DNA of 64,000 nt from Dendrocalamus latiflorus (taxonomy: Eukaryota; Streptophyta; Magnoliopsida; Poales; Poaceae): positions 17,729,512 through 17,793,511 of the forward strand of contig CM029640.1 of the NCBI GenBank assembly GCA_017311315.1, read 5' to 3'. Positions 34,140-46,399 of the stretch are shown here, one piece after another. A program made the translations under genes and the position numbers. The notes under the pieces were generated by a model. It saw only the letters and a list, made by a program, of their open reading frames with translations. It ran no database searches and had not been told where the DNA came from. The number at the start of each line of letters is the position of its first letter. Positions within the stretch are counted from its first letter, which is position 1.

Positions 34140-34776
34140 TTGGTGATCTTTGAGGAATTGAGTAGCAGTTTCATATGGTGGAAAACGTAGAATCCACACG
34201 TGTTGCTCGACAACTGCTAGTGGCACTGCAAAAAATAGAATGTGTTAATTCAAGTGTTGTATAGGATTAATTAATGTGTACTAGCGAATACCCAAAAAAT
34301 TTGAACATGTTGCAAGGGCTTGACCCCTTCCATCAAACCACGTGCCTCTGCAACGTACGTGGCGAACGACCTTCGTGATTCAAAAAGTTAGCTTAGTCAT
34401 TCGGAAGGAAACAAAGAGTACAATATAGTTATGTATGGAGAAAATGTACTTACCTATCGAGTAATTGGCCGATAACTGTGTAGTCGGTTTTGTTCTTACT
34501 TAGGGAATCAAGGTATATTGCCATGTTCCATTTTGGTATAATTACAATTAAAATCCAATGGAACCACTGATTGTAGGGCATAAGAACAAATTCCTTATCG
34601 CGGTGAGCCAGTAGTGTTATTGTAATATACCTCTCGACGAAGGATGCATCCTCGTTGATGGTATTCATGGCGACCAAGCGTGGGTCCAGGAAACCAATTG
34701 GTGATTTGGATGATCTAGCTTCAGTCACCATGTATCTATATATATACACATAAAAGCAACAAATTATATATGACAT
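34140..34776 (-). pseudogene. Ulp1-like cysteine protease domain (CACTA)
   Basis: The first block reads FVLMPYNQWFHWILIVIIP with the catalytic His at 34560-34558, and IYLDSL with the Asp at 34509-34507. After likely introns a second block (FATYVAEARGLM, about 34365-34330) leads to SSNTCGFYVFHHMK, placing the catalytic Cys at 34198-34196. The His-Asp-Cys order and spacing fit the C48/Ulp1 family, which in plants is widely carried by CACTA elements. Its role there is not established. Neighbouring minus-strand pieces upstream are the N-terminal parts of the same gene. Confidence 0.7.
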
Positions 34777-34890
34777 ATATCGGTATTACATGAACGGAGA
34801 CTGTGATTGTACACACTTACAGCGTCCAGCATCGAACGAGCGAAGCATCGAGAGCGTTGAGCGTGAAAAGATCAAATAAATTCTCAAAGG

Positions 34891-35945
34891 TCACCATGAA
34901 GACACAATCATGAACTTCGTGCTATAAATGATCTGGCCTAAATTTGATAATGATACCTGTGGCTTATTGGCCTGTTTCATATACCAAGCGTGTAATCTCT
35001 GGCAACTAAGTCCTAGGGTTAGGAGGCGCTTTTTCGAGACGATCATCGGCTCGCCTAGCACGAATTTACGGGCCAATGGCAGGTACGGGATATCATCGTC
35101 GGTCTTCTTTGATTTGCCCCTGCTGCCTCGGCTATAGGTCGACTTCATGGTAGTCGACTGTAAGGTAGCACCGGTGCAAGTTGCTTCATCGAGAATAGCA
35201 CCCGTGGAGATAGCACCGGTGCAGGTAGCGATGGTGGAGATAGGCCTTGTGGAGATGGCACCAGTGCATGTAGCTCTGGTTCAGACTGCCTTGTGGACCT
35301 GCCACTGGTGAAGAAGCCTCCAGGCAGATGTCATTTTTGGGCCACTGGATGAATGTTCCAATGGCATGCCCTAGAGTCATGATCTCGTCGTTGGGGGGCT
35401 TCAGTAGCGGGACGACCGCGAAATGGCATGCACACCATCCACATGAAATTTTTCGAAGCCTGGTGCTAAAGGTGTATGGTGCACCATGGCCCGTGAGCAG
35501 ACGGATATGCCTAACCCCAAGCAGCGCACAAGGGAACAAAGGCATATCTCACTTGGAGCTTGCACTTCGTAGGCTCGTACATAACGATACAAAATTAGCT
35601 ACTCCAATAGGCCTATCAACGGATCGAGCATTCCAAAGATAATAATTATTACCAGGATGTCGACAACAGGAAATCTGGCCTCACTTTCCATCGTAGGATT
35701 GGACGTGCAACTACTCGGACAGTTGGGGGCTAGTTAGCACAGGAGCGGCGGCGGCCTGCTGATTTCTGTATATCTTCATATCTCATCTCTGACGTAATCA
35801 GCCAGCTCCTCTCTAAGAGATGTCTTGATCTCCTTTCGTAGCCATGCCTCACGCTCGACTTTGGTTCTCTTCCTACTCCGATACAATTCGGAGTCATCTG
35901 AGAAACCATGTTTCCAAGGAACATAAAGCCCAAGGCCTCTTGCAC
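34891..35945 (-). pseudogene. Middle part of the CACTA Ulp1-type gene
   Basis: Minus-strand pieces in several frames include LARKFVLGEPMI followed by LHAWYMKQ (35080-34970), PNDEIMTLGHAIGTFIQWPK (about 35390-35330), and a charged stretch SELYRSRKRTKVEREAW (about 35895-35840). These resemble the linker of CACTA-borne Ulp1 proteins. Exon borders are uncertain, and a solo LTR at 36074 separates this part from the N-terminal coding remnants. Confidence 0.5.
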
Positions 35946-36073
35946 GACCCGAGTGTTCCTTGTTTCCCAGGGCCGCGGAGAGTATATCTTTCTCCCTAGT
36001 TACCTAGAATGATCCCTGGGAAGAATTCTACACTCAGTGCTTCCAGCAAGAGCCCGACATGTCATTTCACTTC

Positions 36074-38298
36074 TGTAATATCCTGGAAATGATTCGAGAG
36101 ATAATCAATTTTAATGGAGGGAGGGACCTTATAGGAAAGAATTAAGTAAAGATTTTGTAGAGGGGAATTTCTGAAAAAAATGGGCAACCTGGGCCTGGGC
36201 TTTGGCCCAAGGGAGGCCAGCCAAAAGGGGGGGCGCCCCACCCCCTCAACCCTAGCCGCCACCTCCCCCTCTCCCCTCCTCTCCCCCCTTGCGCCACCCC
36301 TCCCCCTGCCCCTTGCGCCTCCAGCAGGCCCTCTCCCTCCCCTCTCCTCCATTGAAGCCTCTTCTACCGGTGGAAAAGATTGCCTTTGGCTGCCGGTTGA
36401 GCGGAGGAAGGAGATCTTTCGCAGCGAGGAGTTTGGATCCGGAGGAAGGGAAGAAGAAGGGAAAAAGGGGAAAAGGAAAAGAGAAGGAGTTCGTGGGGTT
36501 TTCGTCGTGTTCTACAGCATTTCGTCAAGGGTAACCCCTGTTTTCCCCCAATTAGATGTATATTTTAGTTGTGGTAGCAATGTCGGTATTCTGGACTGCT
36601 AGAACAGATTGGGTTAGACGGCTGTTTTGGGATATATTCGTGGGGATTCAGGTCTGGACTTCTCCTGGAGAGTTGTAGAGGACGTCATTATCTTTCCATG
36701 AAGTGCTAGAATGCATTATTCGGATCTCTGTAGCAAAAGTTATGATTTTTCTAGTAGGACTGTTCTGCAGATCGGAGGAATTTCTGTCAGGTTTCGGTAG
36801 ATTGGTCTGGGTGATTAGAAAACAGGAGCATCAGAGGATCTCCATATTATGAAAGTTGTATATAATTTCCGTATATTTTCAGTAAGGTCAAGAAATCACA
36901 AATCGGACACTTGTGCTGAAAGTTATGATAGTTTTAGTGCACTGTCCAGAGAACCCGATAGGAGACTGCTGTTTTTAGAAAAACTGGATGGTGCGGGTAG
37001 AAGATGGCCGAATCAGGCAGACTCACCAACTAGGTTTAGTTATATAATTTAATTATCTTTCCAGAAAGTCTGAGAACACCCTATTCAGACTTCTGTACCA
37101 ATAGATACGAATTTTTTAAGTTGACTGTCCGTAGAGGGGGACAGGATGGCCGAAAGGATTTGGGGTTGTGAGTCAAGCTAAACATGTTGGGTTAGTTTGG
37201 GGTGTTTCATTTATCTAAAGACTCACTACTGTTGTCTTAGCAAATATTATAATTATTATTCTGGAGGAGGACGGATCCAGGGGCCGCACCTTCTGCTCAT
37301 CCCCCGTTTCCTCGTGGTTAAGGTAAGTATAATGATGGTTTAAACTTTATAGTGTGGATTGTTGATGATTGTTGGTTGTAGATGTTTGATCTACATTATG
37401 AGTATATGTGATCTTGATTATGTTAATGATATGTTGGTATTGTTTATGGTCGATTGCAAATGAAAGTGTTCAGGAGAATTTCTGGTGCATAGATATTGTG
37501 AATGCAAGTTTTATTTGTTGAGATATTCACATTTGTGCATCATGCTGATTTATTGAAGTCTTGGTCACGTGATGACCAAGCGCCGAGGTCCCCGTCATGT
37601 TGATGACATGACGGGCTAAAGGTCCCCATACTTGAGGAGTATGGGCAATTGGTCCCTGTACCAGATGGTACAGGCATGGGTGTGCATTGACGGATGCACA
37701 CTCCGCATTACCGGTAAAATGCGAAAGAGAAGAGATAAAGAGATTTTTGATCATATTGCATAGCATGGTTCATTTATATGTTTGATGGATGAACTTGCGA
37801 AATGATGTTCACTTTTATTCTTGTTACTACTTATTATATTTGCTGAGTCGTTGAACTCACTCTTGTTGTTATTGTTGTTGTTGTTGTGGTTGCTGTTTGT
37901 TTTAGGTATCTACATGAGATCGGCATGCATGGGGATAAAGAAGGATTAGTTTTGTTGCACTTGCACGGTCTATTCACCATGGAAGAAAGAAAGAACATTA
38001 AACACTATTTGCTGAATAATTCAAGTGGTATTTGATTAATGTCTATCAGGTTCAAAATGTAATAAAAGATTAGAAACTCTTTTACATTGATTCTGTTCTT
38101 TATCTAAGTAGTTTTGCTTATAAATGAATATATTGCTTACTGTTATTCATATCATTTGATTATGCTTGTTGGAACCTCTGATTTACTCAATAAACAAAGG
38201 AGGTTCTGCCGAAATTTTGTAAGATGAATATTAGTTTTTCCTTATTATGTTATTAGTTTGGTAGCATTCCAGGTCATTGATTGGCTTGGGGTGTTACA
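36074..38298 (+). mobile_element. Solo LTR (2225 bp) inside the CACTA gene
   Basis: It begins TGTAATATCCTGG, ends GGGGTGTTACA, and is flanked by the perfect duplication ACTTC (36069-36073 and 38299-38303). It is GC-rich at 36200-36530 and otherwise AT-rich, with a TTG microsatellite near 37862-37890. No gag or pol and no second LTR are present, so it is the product of LTR-LTR recombination. It is a different family from the 5.5-kb LTRs but has similar terminal bases. Confidence 0.9.
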
Positions 38299-38430
38299 AC
38301 TTCCTACGAAGTTGTGGAGTAATTACAAGCTACGTAGTTCGATCGATATCTTACCAAGCGGTGGGACACTTCCTGGTCTGCAGGATTTTGGAAGGAGATG
38401 TCCCCCGATGACGTGGTAGATGACCTCGCT

Positions 38431-39080
38431 CTAATCAATTTTGAGCGCGCTCATCCGGGATCGTGGCAAATGATGGGGCGGTCCTCCACTGTGGGATTTT
38501 ACCCGCATACCCAGCTGTGCCAAGTCTGTGGGGGTGTGTGTTTTTACTTGGAGGGCCTTATGCGTCGTATTTGCACTTCTAAAATCTTTGGTCATCTTCA
38601 TCGCTTTAAACTCTTCCCATTGTGTTTCTAGGAATGGGTACTTATGAAAGGGTGTTAGATCCTTCTCCACGTACTGCTTGACAAGCACGCTCTTGAAGTT
38701 CTTCCATACTTTGCAGCCGCTAGCAAGGCATGTCGTTGCACAGAGTCGTGGTGTTCTTCTGGGATCTCGAACGATGCAAAAAAATTTCTGTCAGCAGCTC
38801 ACATTTCCGAGTCTCAGTCATGGTCTTCCACAAATCGAATGTGATCTCAATTCATTCTTGTGCAACTATTCCGATCATTCTTCAAAATGCGCATGCTGCT
38901 CGGCGAGGAAGGAGAGGGGTCCCAGATCCATCGACCTCTGTGATGATAAATCGGCCCTCAGGCTTTTTTGATAGTCCTCTTCCTTGGCATTTTGATTTTG
39001 GAGCGAACGCATCCGGCGATGATGTTGAAGAATGCGCGGATGACATGTTGGCCTTCTCATATATGAAAAGCGCAATGTAG
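38431..39080 (-). pseudogene. N-terminal part of the CACTA coding region
   Basis: Minus-strand frames read KPEGRFIITEVDGSG (about 38950) and LVKQYVEKDLTPFHKYPFLETQWEEFK (in pieces; 38687-38600), followed by SANTTHKALQ and LAQLGMRVKSHSGG. The W-E-E-F and N-x-x-x-K pattern with a later SGG is that of the plant transposase (Ptta/En/Spm) domain found in CACTA genes. It is broken by stops. It is separated from the Ulp1 half by the solo LTR. Confidence 0.55.
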
Positions 39081-39106
39081 CATATATATATATATATATA
39101 TATATC
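39079..39106. repeat. (TA)n microsatellite
   Basis: About 13 TA units lie within AT-rich non-coding CACTA sequence. Confidence 0.95.
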
Positions 39107-39110
39107 AATA

Positions 39111-40304
39111 TGAAAATGACATGGAATTACATGAAAGTACATATATTCATAAGTATATGTATTCATGAAACAACTATATATTCATTGTTGTAAAATTTGC
39201 GGTATAAGCATATTTTTAATTCCAGCAATAATAATTAACATACAACATGATAGACATGGCATAGAAATGACTTAACCGGCATATTAACATATGAATCATT
39301 TAAGTCATTGCAAAAGAAACATATGCTCAACAAAATTGACATATACATGTTCAAGACTAGCTTGTCATCAAGAATACAAGTGGATCTAAATGCTAGTCTC
39401 ATATAAATCTTAACATATATGACCACAATGAGCATAAGTTCAGCAAATTGAATTGTGTTTAGAGCTCTCAAGGGCTAGTTGCACAAGATTTAATCTTGGC
39501 CATCTCCGTCATGACAAATCTAATCTTGATTATATATGACAGTTATAGATTAAATCTTGAGCTCAATTTAAACCTTCTATTTAACAAACTCTAACAGATC
39601 ATGAAAATAGCTTTCTGTACAGAGCCAAACACCCCAAAACAATCTTTCATCCAACCACTGAACTAACCACTGAACTAACTGAACAATCTTTCTATACAGA
39701 TAACTAACTGGATGACATGGTTCGGTAATGGTCGGAAGAGACCAAAAAATTAACCACTGAACTGATCTAACACAAGGCTCAGTAGGAACAAAACAGCCAA
39801 GTAATGACTAGAGGATGAAAAATAGATGATTTAAAAGAAATCTCAAGATCAATCTACCATCACATCCATATATAATCTCAGTTTAGAGTTAGTTCATCAC
39901 AGAGCAAGCAGTAAACAGGAAATTCTTTGCAATCTTCCAGCTAGTGATACTCACAGACAGGTGAAATAGATCACAAAATTGCAAAGAATCAATCAGCTGA
40001 TATACTCACAGTAGAGGTGATATTCTAACCACCTGAAGAAACCGCTCTTCCTCTCTCAACCGAAGCCAAGAAGGAAGCCGAGGTACAAGCCGGCTATGGG
40101 CTCGGGGATGTCGGCCAGCGACGGGCTCGGGATGGCAGCCGGTGATGGGCTCCGGGATGGCGGCCGGCGACGGGCTCAGGGGATGGAGGTGGTGACAGGC
40201 TCAATCGGGAGGGCGACGATGTTATGTCTCTATGCTCTGGCTAGTATAGCGCTATAACTGCAGTGACGCGCAAACCCCTATCTTGAGGTATATATAGAAA
40301 GGCT
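39111..40304. other. CACTA 5' non-coding part
   Basis: This is AT-rich DNA with no recognisable protein. A small GC-rich patch at 40100-40200 repeats GACGGGCTCGGGATGGC-like units three times. Confidence 0.4.
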
Positions 40305-40484
40305 TATTACATATGGTTCTAGCTTAGAACCGTTTGTGATAATGATATCACAGACGGTTCTAAATAGAACCGTCTGTAATAAGCCCTTTCCTTCCCACGC
40401 ACTGGAGTTATTACCTACACCAACCAGCAGGCACTATAATAAGACATCACAGAGTGTATTTCTTTACAACAGCCCAATGAACAT

Positions 40485-40730
40485 TGTTGTAGGGGTGGCC
40501 CCCACCTAAGCCCAGCCGGCCTGTTAGGAGGTTGTAAAGCCCAAAATGGGACATGTATAACGATATAAATGCCCTTGAAGGGGATACTTGGGTGTAAGGA
40601 CACAATTATAAAACGCTCCCCATGTGAATATATATAAGGCCATCCAGGCCATGGGGAAACCCCCAAGCATTGCTCACCTAACTCTCCACTACCATACTAC
40701 CATCTCTCTGTTTGGTCTGTACCCACAACA
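40485..40730 (+). repeat. 5' LTR of the second Tat copy
   Basis: It runs TGTTGTAGGGG to CCACAACA and is clearly more diverged from both LTRs of the first copy than these are from each other. It therefore belongs to an older or separate lineage of the family. Confidence 0.92.
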
Positions 40731-40782
40731 GTTGGTGCCGTCCGTGGGGAAGACAAGAGCAAGCTCCAAGATTTGAAGAAGG

Positions 40783-42300
40783 ATGGCACCAAAAAAGGCT
40801 TCATCATCGGCAACGACAAAGAAGAGGAGTACGAAAGAAGCGCTCGGTGATGCATCGGCTACGGGTGCGGGCGATAGCACCGCGCCTACGGGCGCGGGCG
40901 GCAACGCCAGTGCTGCGGCTGTCGACCTCAACGTCCGTGGTGCGACAGTCACCCCAACCGCTAGCACGGCGGTCGGCACGGGTACCGACCGGAACGACCA
41001 CGAGCATTGACGTCGATGCCCGAACTACCGCTGCACCCGGTGCAGGAGCGGCGTGGGGCCACAACGGCGACGCCGTCCAATCACCGACTCCGGAGATCTC
41101 GGCACCGACGCACCGAGTAGTTCTGGAGCGCAAGCCGTGGTTGTTGCTGGCCCAACGGTGCAACCCACCACTCCAACTACCGCAACCACGTTAACGGTGG
41201 AAAACACTCTACTAACAGCCCATCAGCACGCTGCAACGGGAGTTGGCAAACCTCCGCGGAGCCGTCCGGGATATACAAGAGGCTCGGGGCCAACAAGTCC
41301 CGCCGGTGGCCGCGCTAGAGCCCACGCCAGAGTGAGCAGACAGCTGCGACGGCCCAACTTCTAGTCGCGTCCCGCTGCGGCGCATGGATCCGGAGTCCCC
41401 CCTCTGCACGGGCCTGCAGCAATCGGCATGGCCGGAGGACTTCAAGTTCCCCAACGCCATCGAGCCGTACAAGGGCGACACGGACCCTCGGGAGTTTCGT
41501 GCGCGTGTATGAGACTGCCATCGAAGCTGCAGGCAGAGAAGACACCACCAAAGCGAAGGGCCTCCCCTCGCGCTGCAGGGAGTGGCGCTCTCTTGGGTTT
41601 TTCACCATAGGAGCCGAACTCCATCTACGTCGAGCGCGTCGACGCAGACCAGCTCTTCGCCGTCAAGCAAAAACCCTCAAGGAAGCTCTAAGAGTACTTA
41701 AAGCACTTCGCGAAGGTCCGCTGCTAGGTCAAGGACGTCAACAAGACAACCCATTATCAAAGTAGTGATATAAGGCCTCCGCCCGGGGCCGCTGGCTGAG
41801 TACAACGCGCCTAAGCCGATCAAGACAGTCGCGAAGCTCTTCGATAAGATGGAAGAGTATGCGAGGGTGGAGGAGGACGCGCGACGGCGCAAAGGCGATG
41901 ACTCCGACACTAATCAAGCGGAGGCCTCGACGAAGAACGAAGACACACCGGAGGCTCCTCGAAGGGCAAGCGCAAGCAAGAGTCTTCGAAGGACGGCCCC
42001 CGAGCATAAGGACGCAAGCCTAAGGACTCGTCGGGTGACAAGTCCAAGCGCAGACAACGTAAATCCAGAGGGCCACTACGTCTTCGACATCGAGGGCGGT
42101 TATGAAGACAAGTGCCAACACCAGTCACCGGCCAAGGTCACCGAGGCCAGGGTCGTGACGATAGACCCCGTGCGAAACAAGAAGATCAGCTCTATGGCCT
42201 GTGGTGTGTGGTGCATGGCCGAGGTGGCCACAACACGCGGGCATGCACCGCTATTGCGGCGCTCCGTCAGAGCGTCGCCAGGGATAGAACCTGGAAGCGG
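40783..42300 (+). pseudogene. gag of the second Tat copy
   Basis: It starts with an ATG (MAPKKASSS...) at the same distance from the primer site as the first copy. The core domain appears in pieces: WPEDFKFPNAIEPYKGDTDP (41430-41490), SIYVERVDADQLFAVKQK (about 41620-41675), then EYARVEEDARRRKGDDSD (41850-41905). The CHHC knuckle (CVVHGRGGHNTRAC) is at about 42205-42246. Numerous frameshifts and stops break it. It keeps about 200 bases of the core that the first copy has lost. Confidence 0.8.
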
Positions 42301-42599
42301 GGCCGCCCGTCGTCGCCCACGTGCAGCAAGCTCCAAGGAGGGCCCCATGCGGATTCAAGCCCACGGGTAGCAGCCCCAGGAGGGCCCCTTGCGGATTCAG
42401 GCTCACGTGCAGCAACCCTAGGAAGGCCCCTTGCGAATCCAGGCCCCGGAGGGAGGCCAACGCCGGGTTATAAACATCATCTCCGGGGGCTCTTCACTGG
42501 AGTTCTCCTCGGCGCGGCAACAAAAGGCATACGCGTGGAGGCTACACCATGTGGCAACGTACTCGGCGTAGGCACTGTCAGAGTGGGCGCAGCACAAAA

Positions 42600-42800
42600 T
42601 TACCTTTACGCCCGCTGACGCTGAGGGCGTGGAGTTCCCTCACCAGGATCCCCTGGTCATCCAGGTCGCCATCGCAGGATGCGATGTCAAACGCATCCTG
42701 GTTGATGGAGGTAGCTCTGCGAACATTCTTTTCGCGACGGCCTTCGACCAGATGGGGATCCCCTGAAGTCGCCTAGGTCCCTTGGGAATCCCATTGCAGG
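42600..42800 (+). pseudogene. Aspartic protease start of the second Tat copy
   Basis: The frame reads [12 protein letters not shown], then [15 protein letters not shown] with the DGGSS active site at about 42702-42716, followed by a stop. It is truncated by the N gap. Confidence 0.85.
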
Positions 42801-42900
42801 NNNNNNNNNNNNNNNNNNNNNNNNNNNNNNNNNNNNNNNNNNNNNNNNNNNNNNNNNNNNNNNNNNNNNNNNNNNNNNNNNNNNNNNNNNNNNNNNNNNN
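42801..42900. other. Assembly gap (100 N)
   Basis: Exactly 100 Ns mark a gap of unknown real size. The second Tat copy does not resume on the right side. Confidence 1.
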
Positions 42901-43875
42901 TACCCAGCATTTTCATGTACCAAACAGCCCGAATAAGAGAGAAGAGCAGCATGTACTTGGTCTGGTCGAGCCAGATAGAGGTGAGCGGTCGTCGAGCTGG
43001 GGGCGTGCGAGAAACAATGTCGTCGTTAGAGTGGTATACCAAGGATTTTGGGAAGTTTGGACGGTATTAAAGTAAACCAAATTATTTCAGTGGTATATAT
43101 CTAAGGGGCAATTTGTTATGCGCCATTGAATAACTTCAAATCTTTGTAATATACGATTGATGTCTTATTAACACGTGGGCTCTAGACCCATGTGTAGTCT
43201 TATAATATGGCATATTGTGAATCATGTAGTTATTCTGTAGTATATTGTGAACTTTCTCTATATAATATTTTAGTGGTGTATACTCAATTTTCTTTTTGTA
43301 ATATCACAATTTTTTTTGCGGTTAATATCCCGAATCTTGGTAGGTTCATGTGGTAAGTGGCGCAGACGCTCAGACCCTTCAGTGTCAGTTTGGCAGTATG
43401 CGAAGCCCAACTCTAACAAATATTTATGTTATAAATCTAAAAAATATTGTATTATAAAGTTAATAAAAATATAAAATTACATATTAAGACACCACTGTGA
43501 TGTGAAATGTGATGCCAACCTAAGCCTCTTTTTCCCGTCATTTGCGAAGTTTAAATGGGTTCAGGTTTATTTTGACGAGTTAAAAGGCTGTATTTTGTTA
43601 CATTTAATTCTCCAACTTTTTTTTGAAAAAGAGAGAGCTTTATTAATATATGTAAATATCAGCAATCGGTGGAATTGAGTTAAACATTTCTATATTAATC
43701 CATAATAAAGAAAAATATTAGAAATTCTTTCCTCAATCGAGAGAAATAAATAAGGACATAGACCATATTTTAGGAAACAAGATTATAACACTACGGATTA
43801 ATCAAATATAGTGTTATATAGTTACTCCCTATTTCGTATATAGAAGATGCTCTCAGCTATGCCCGTAATTGTTTT
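42901..43875. other. No gene seen; AT-rich DNA after the gap
   Basis: No coding domain, terminal repeat or tandem array could be recognised. The order relative to the left side of the gap is not guaranteed. Confidence 0.4.
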
Positions 43876-44755
43876 GAGAAGAACGAGTACACAGTACTAA
43901 TCAACGGCTGAACGCCACTCCATTGTTCTGCACAGGTGTCTGTTTACTCAACGTACTTAATTACGTACTTGTCATTAGTCACTGCCAGCTAATTAAGCAA
44001 ACATCCATTGATTACATTAATATATCCACACTGATAAGACTAATGACCGTACGTATGCCGCTACATAAGAATAATGAGGGTGTTGCTAGCGCCGTACGTC
44101 GAAAGCTCCCGTACAACATCCTTATATAATTTATGCAATAATTTTAGTTACTGTATACAATAAAAATATTTGATAAAAATCTCAGTGTTGCACTAGTTAT
44201 TGTTAATTATTACACACATAAAATCAAAATATTGCAATAAAACAACAACAACAATTAATCACTGTCGATGTTGTAGACATCAAAGGTGGCGCACAGCTCA
44301 GCCTCAAGCTCGCCATCCCAGCGGCCATGGTGTGGAAGGCGAACACCCTCAGGTCAACGAAGCTATTGCGGTCGGTGTCGAGCTCGTCCACCATGGCGAC
44401 GGCCTCACGGCTGCCCGCGGAGGAGCTGGGCGGCGGCGAGATTGTGTGGGATACTGCGGTGAGCTCAAATGAGAAATCTGGTCGTCACTACTATGGGAGC
44501 AGTAGGGTAGTTTCTTGATGTGAGAGTTGTAAGATAGAGGTGGGCAGTGGACTTGTGGTTCAAACTGGAATAGAATGAATCGATAAGAATGCTTCGTTGG
44601 CACAACACTGATATTTTTAGCTAGAAGTGGTGGGTTAGTGATGTGAGCGATAGGGCGTTCGATTTTTTTACTCTCACTATACGTACACTATCTAGTGATT
44701 CCATAAGAATAATAATGGAATTAATGTACTGTACAATCAATTAAATATAGCAAGC
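43876..44755 (+). repeat. Duplicated intergenic block, copy D1 (with 626-bp insert)
   Basis: Bases 43876-44075 and 44702-44755 together match 47478-48175. The match is broken at 44076-44701 by an insert bounded by the 12-base direct repeat CATAAGAATAAT (44064-44075 and 44702-44713). The other block is uninterrupted at this point. Confidence 0.75.
44255..44500 (-). pseudogene. EF-hand calmodulin-like gene fragment
   Basis: On the minus strand one frame reads VAMVDELDTDRNSFVDLRVF (44400-44340), an EF-hand loop D-x-D-x-N with the closing Glu changed to Val. A second frame continues AELCATFDVYNIDSD (about 44310-44265), the entry to the next EF-hand, and then stops. The pattern matches plant calmodulin-like/polcalcin-type calcium sensors. 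Loss of loop residues, a frameshift and truncation after the second loop begins show it is not functional. It lies wholly inside the insert at 44076-44701. Confidence 0.65.
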
Positions 44756-46399
44756 CCACTAAACTAGCTAGTGAGACTGGCATGCTTGGTAATAGTCGGC
44801 GCGTCATAAGTATTATGCGTTTATATCGCACGATATAATTGGATTTTTTGCGTAACTTGTTTTTGTAGGGACTAATATGAATTGTACGACTCATTGTGTA
44901 TATGACGAATAAATGAGTTTTTTCGTGGCTTATGTGTCATACTGAATTATAGCTTATGTGACTATATATTATTGTATAATGGTCTATGTGTCGACATGTA
45001 ATGCTTGATATTCTTATATGTAATTCATTACTAGCTGTTAGGCGCAATAACTTAGTATATGCATATGGTGACTTCAAGCGTGATGGCTCAATGAACAGGA
45101 AGCGTAACGATGGAGATTGCCATGCTTAAGCCATACTATCTCATAGTTTAATTTGATTATTAGCGAATGTCTTTATGTTCATGTTATACTATTGTTCATG
45201 TTATTATTTTGAGTGTTTTTAATATGATAGAATAGTATCCTTTTAAAAATAAGTAAACTTGATTTTCTTCCAATTATTGCACCTATCAAGATTTTGATAA
45301 TTAATTATTAAGTCTATCAAAATAGTGAGGGGAACGGTAGCACTCATGCTCCCCTTCTTGTTGGCGACCTTTGTCAGCCGACGTCTCTTGGCCAGTGGAG
45401 CTTTAGTTTTATCCGCCTATTCTCCAATAACCATCAGTTCAACCTCTTGCTATCCTGACGGTTATTCATGCCTACATTCTGTGAGAAACAAGGATACTAT
45501 TTAGTCATTCTCTATGACTACTTAGTCCTAAATATGAAATCAATTTTTCAATTACCTTTAGGCGTTCTTATCTTTCTTTAGTGGATACATCCACCAAAAT
45601 AAGAGGAGCCTCCACTTTGAATGATGGGGCCTTTTCAGAGACGAGCTTGACCCAAGATTCAATTTCCACCAAATCAAGGTTTGTTCATGCAAAATGATAT
45701 ATCATCCATCTCTGACACCGGCCAATTGGATGTGAACTTAGTCATTTTCCCAAGTGGTTGGAGAGGATATAGAACAGACTGGAGGAAGAAGACGATTTGT
45801 TCAGAGGCAAAAAGCTCGAAATGGATTGAAGCACAAGGGGAAAGTAAGAAGACCAAAAATTACCCAAAGGTAAGCTTTTTAACCATCTAGGTCAATTACC
45901 TATCTCGAGAACCGAACGGTTATCTTGGGAATTGCTTTGACAGATAGATCGACAAAAATCGATTGGAATTTCTATGTTTGAAGTCCATCTATTTTCATAA
46001 CTCAAGTGAAATCACCTTATTGACCAAGCTCGTTCCTGGTCGAAGAGGGTCGAAAAGGCTTTGCTTTCAACCATCCTTCGTCTACGACCTTTCTTCCTCA
46101 AATAAGTTACTTTCACTTAAAGTTCCTCAAATAGATGATAAGGATACAGTAATCCTCAAATTATTATGTCATTATATTCTTCGAGTATACCTCTTATCGA
46201 TAAGGGAGAGGTGTCACAAGATGTTCATAAGTCCTTCTACGATCACCTTGTGGTTATGGATCTTCTTGCGACTAGTTTATCCCGAACTGGTTTGTCTACG
46301 ACGACCTACAACATCGTGAGTTTGTCTGATAAAGCGGTTAGAATGTGTGATTGTTCTTAATAACCACACATGATCTTTCTTTGACAACAACCGCTGCAT
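44756..46399. other. No gene seen; AT-rich, probably old transposon DNA
   Basis: Small frames (for example 45681-45890 and 45963-46319) match no known family. Composition changes near 45330, where the sequence becomes mixed and LTR-like. Confidence 0.35.

Larger units (their letters stand above)
33400..40383 (-). mobile_element. CACTA (En/Spm)-type transposon, interrupted by a solo LTR
   Basis: The left end is CACTACTACAGAAAACCGT at 33400, followed by palindromic subterminal repeats built on CAGACGGTTTTTA/TAAAAACCGTCTG. The right end region (40305-40383) carries the same kind of palindrome (CACAGACGGTTCTA...GAACCGTCTGTAATA), so both sides belong together. A right-hand GTAGTG terminus was not found; it may be lost or changed. 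Coding remnants, read right to left on the minus strand, end in an Ulp1-type protease. A 2225-bp LTR with a perfect target duplication splits the element. Confidence 0.7.
40485..42800 (+). mobile_element. Second Tat-lineage copy, cut by the assembly gap
   Basis: The 246-bp LTR (40485-40730) has the same ends and length as the copy at 8125 but many differences. The same primer site follows at 40733, then a decayed gag and the start of the protease. AACAT (40480-40484) would be its left target duplication. The remainder lies in or beyond the gap; sequence after 42900 does not continue the element. Confidence 0.9.

Noticed and set aside
42687..43075. Frames across the N gap
   Set aside because: They are built through undetermined bases.
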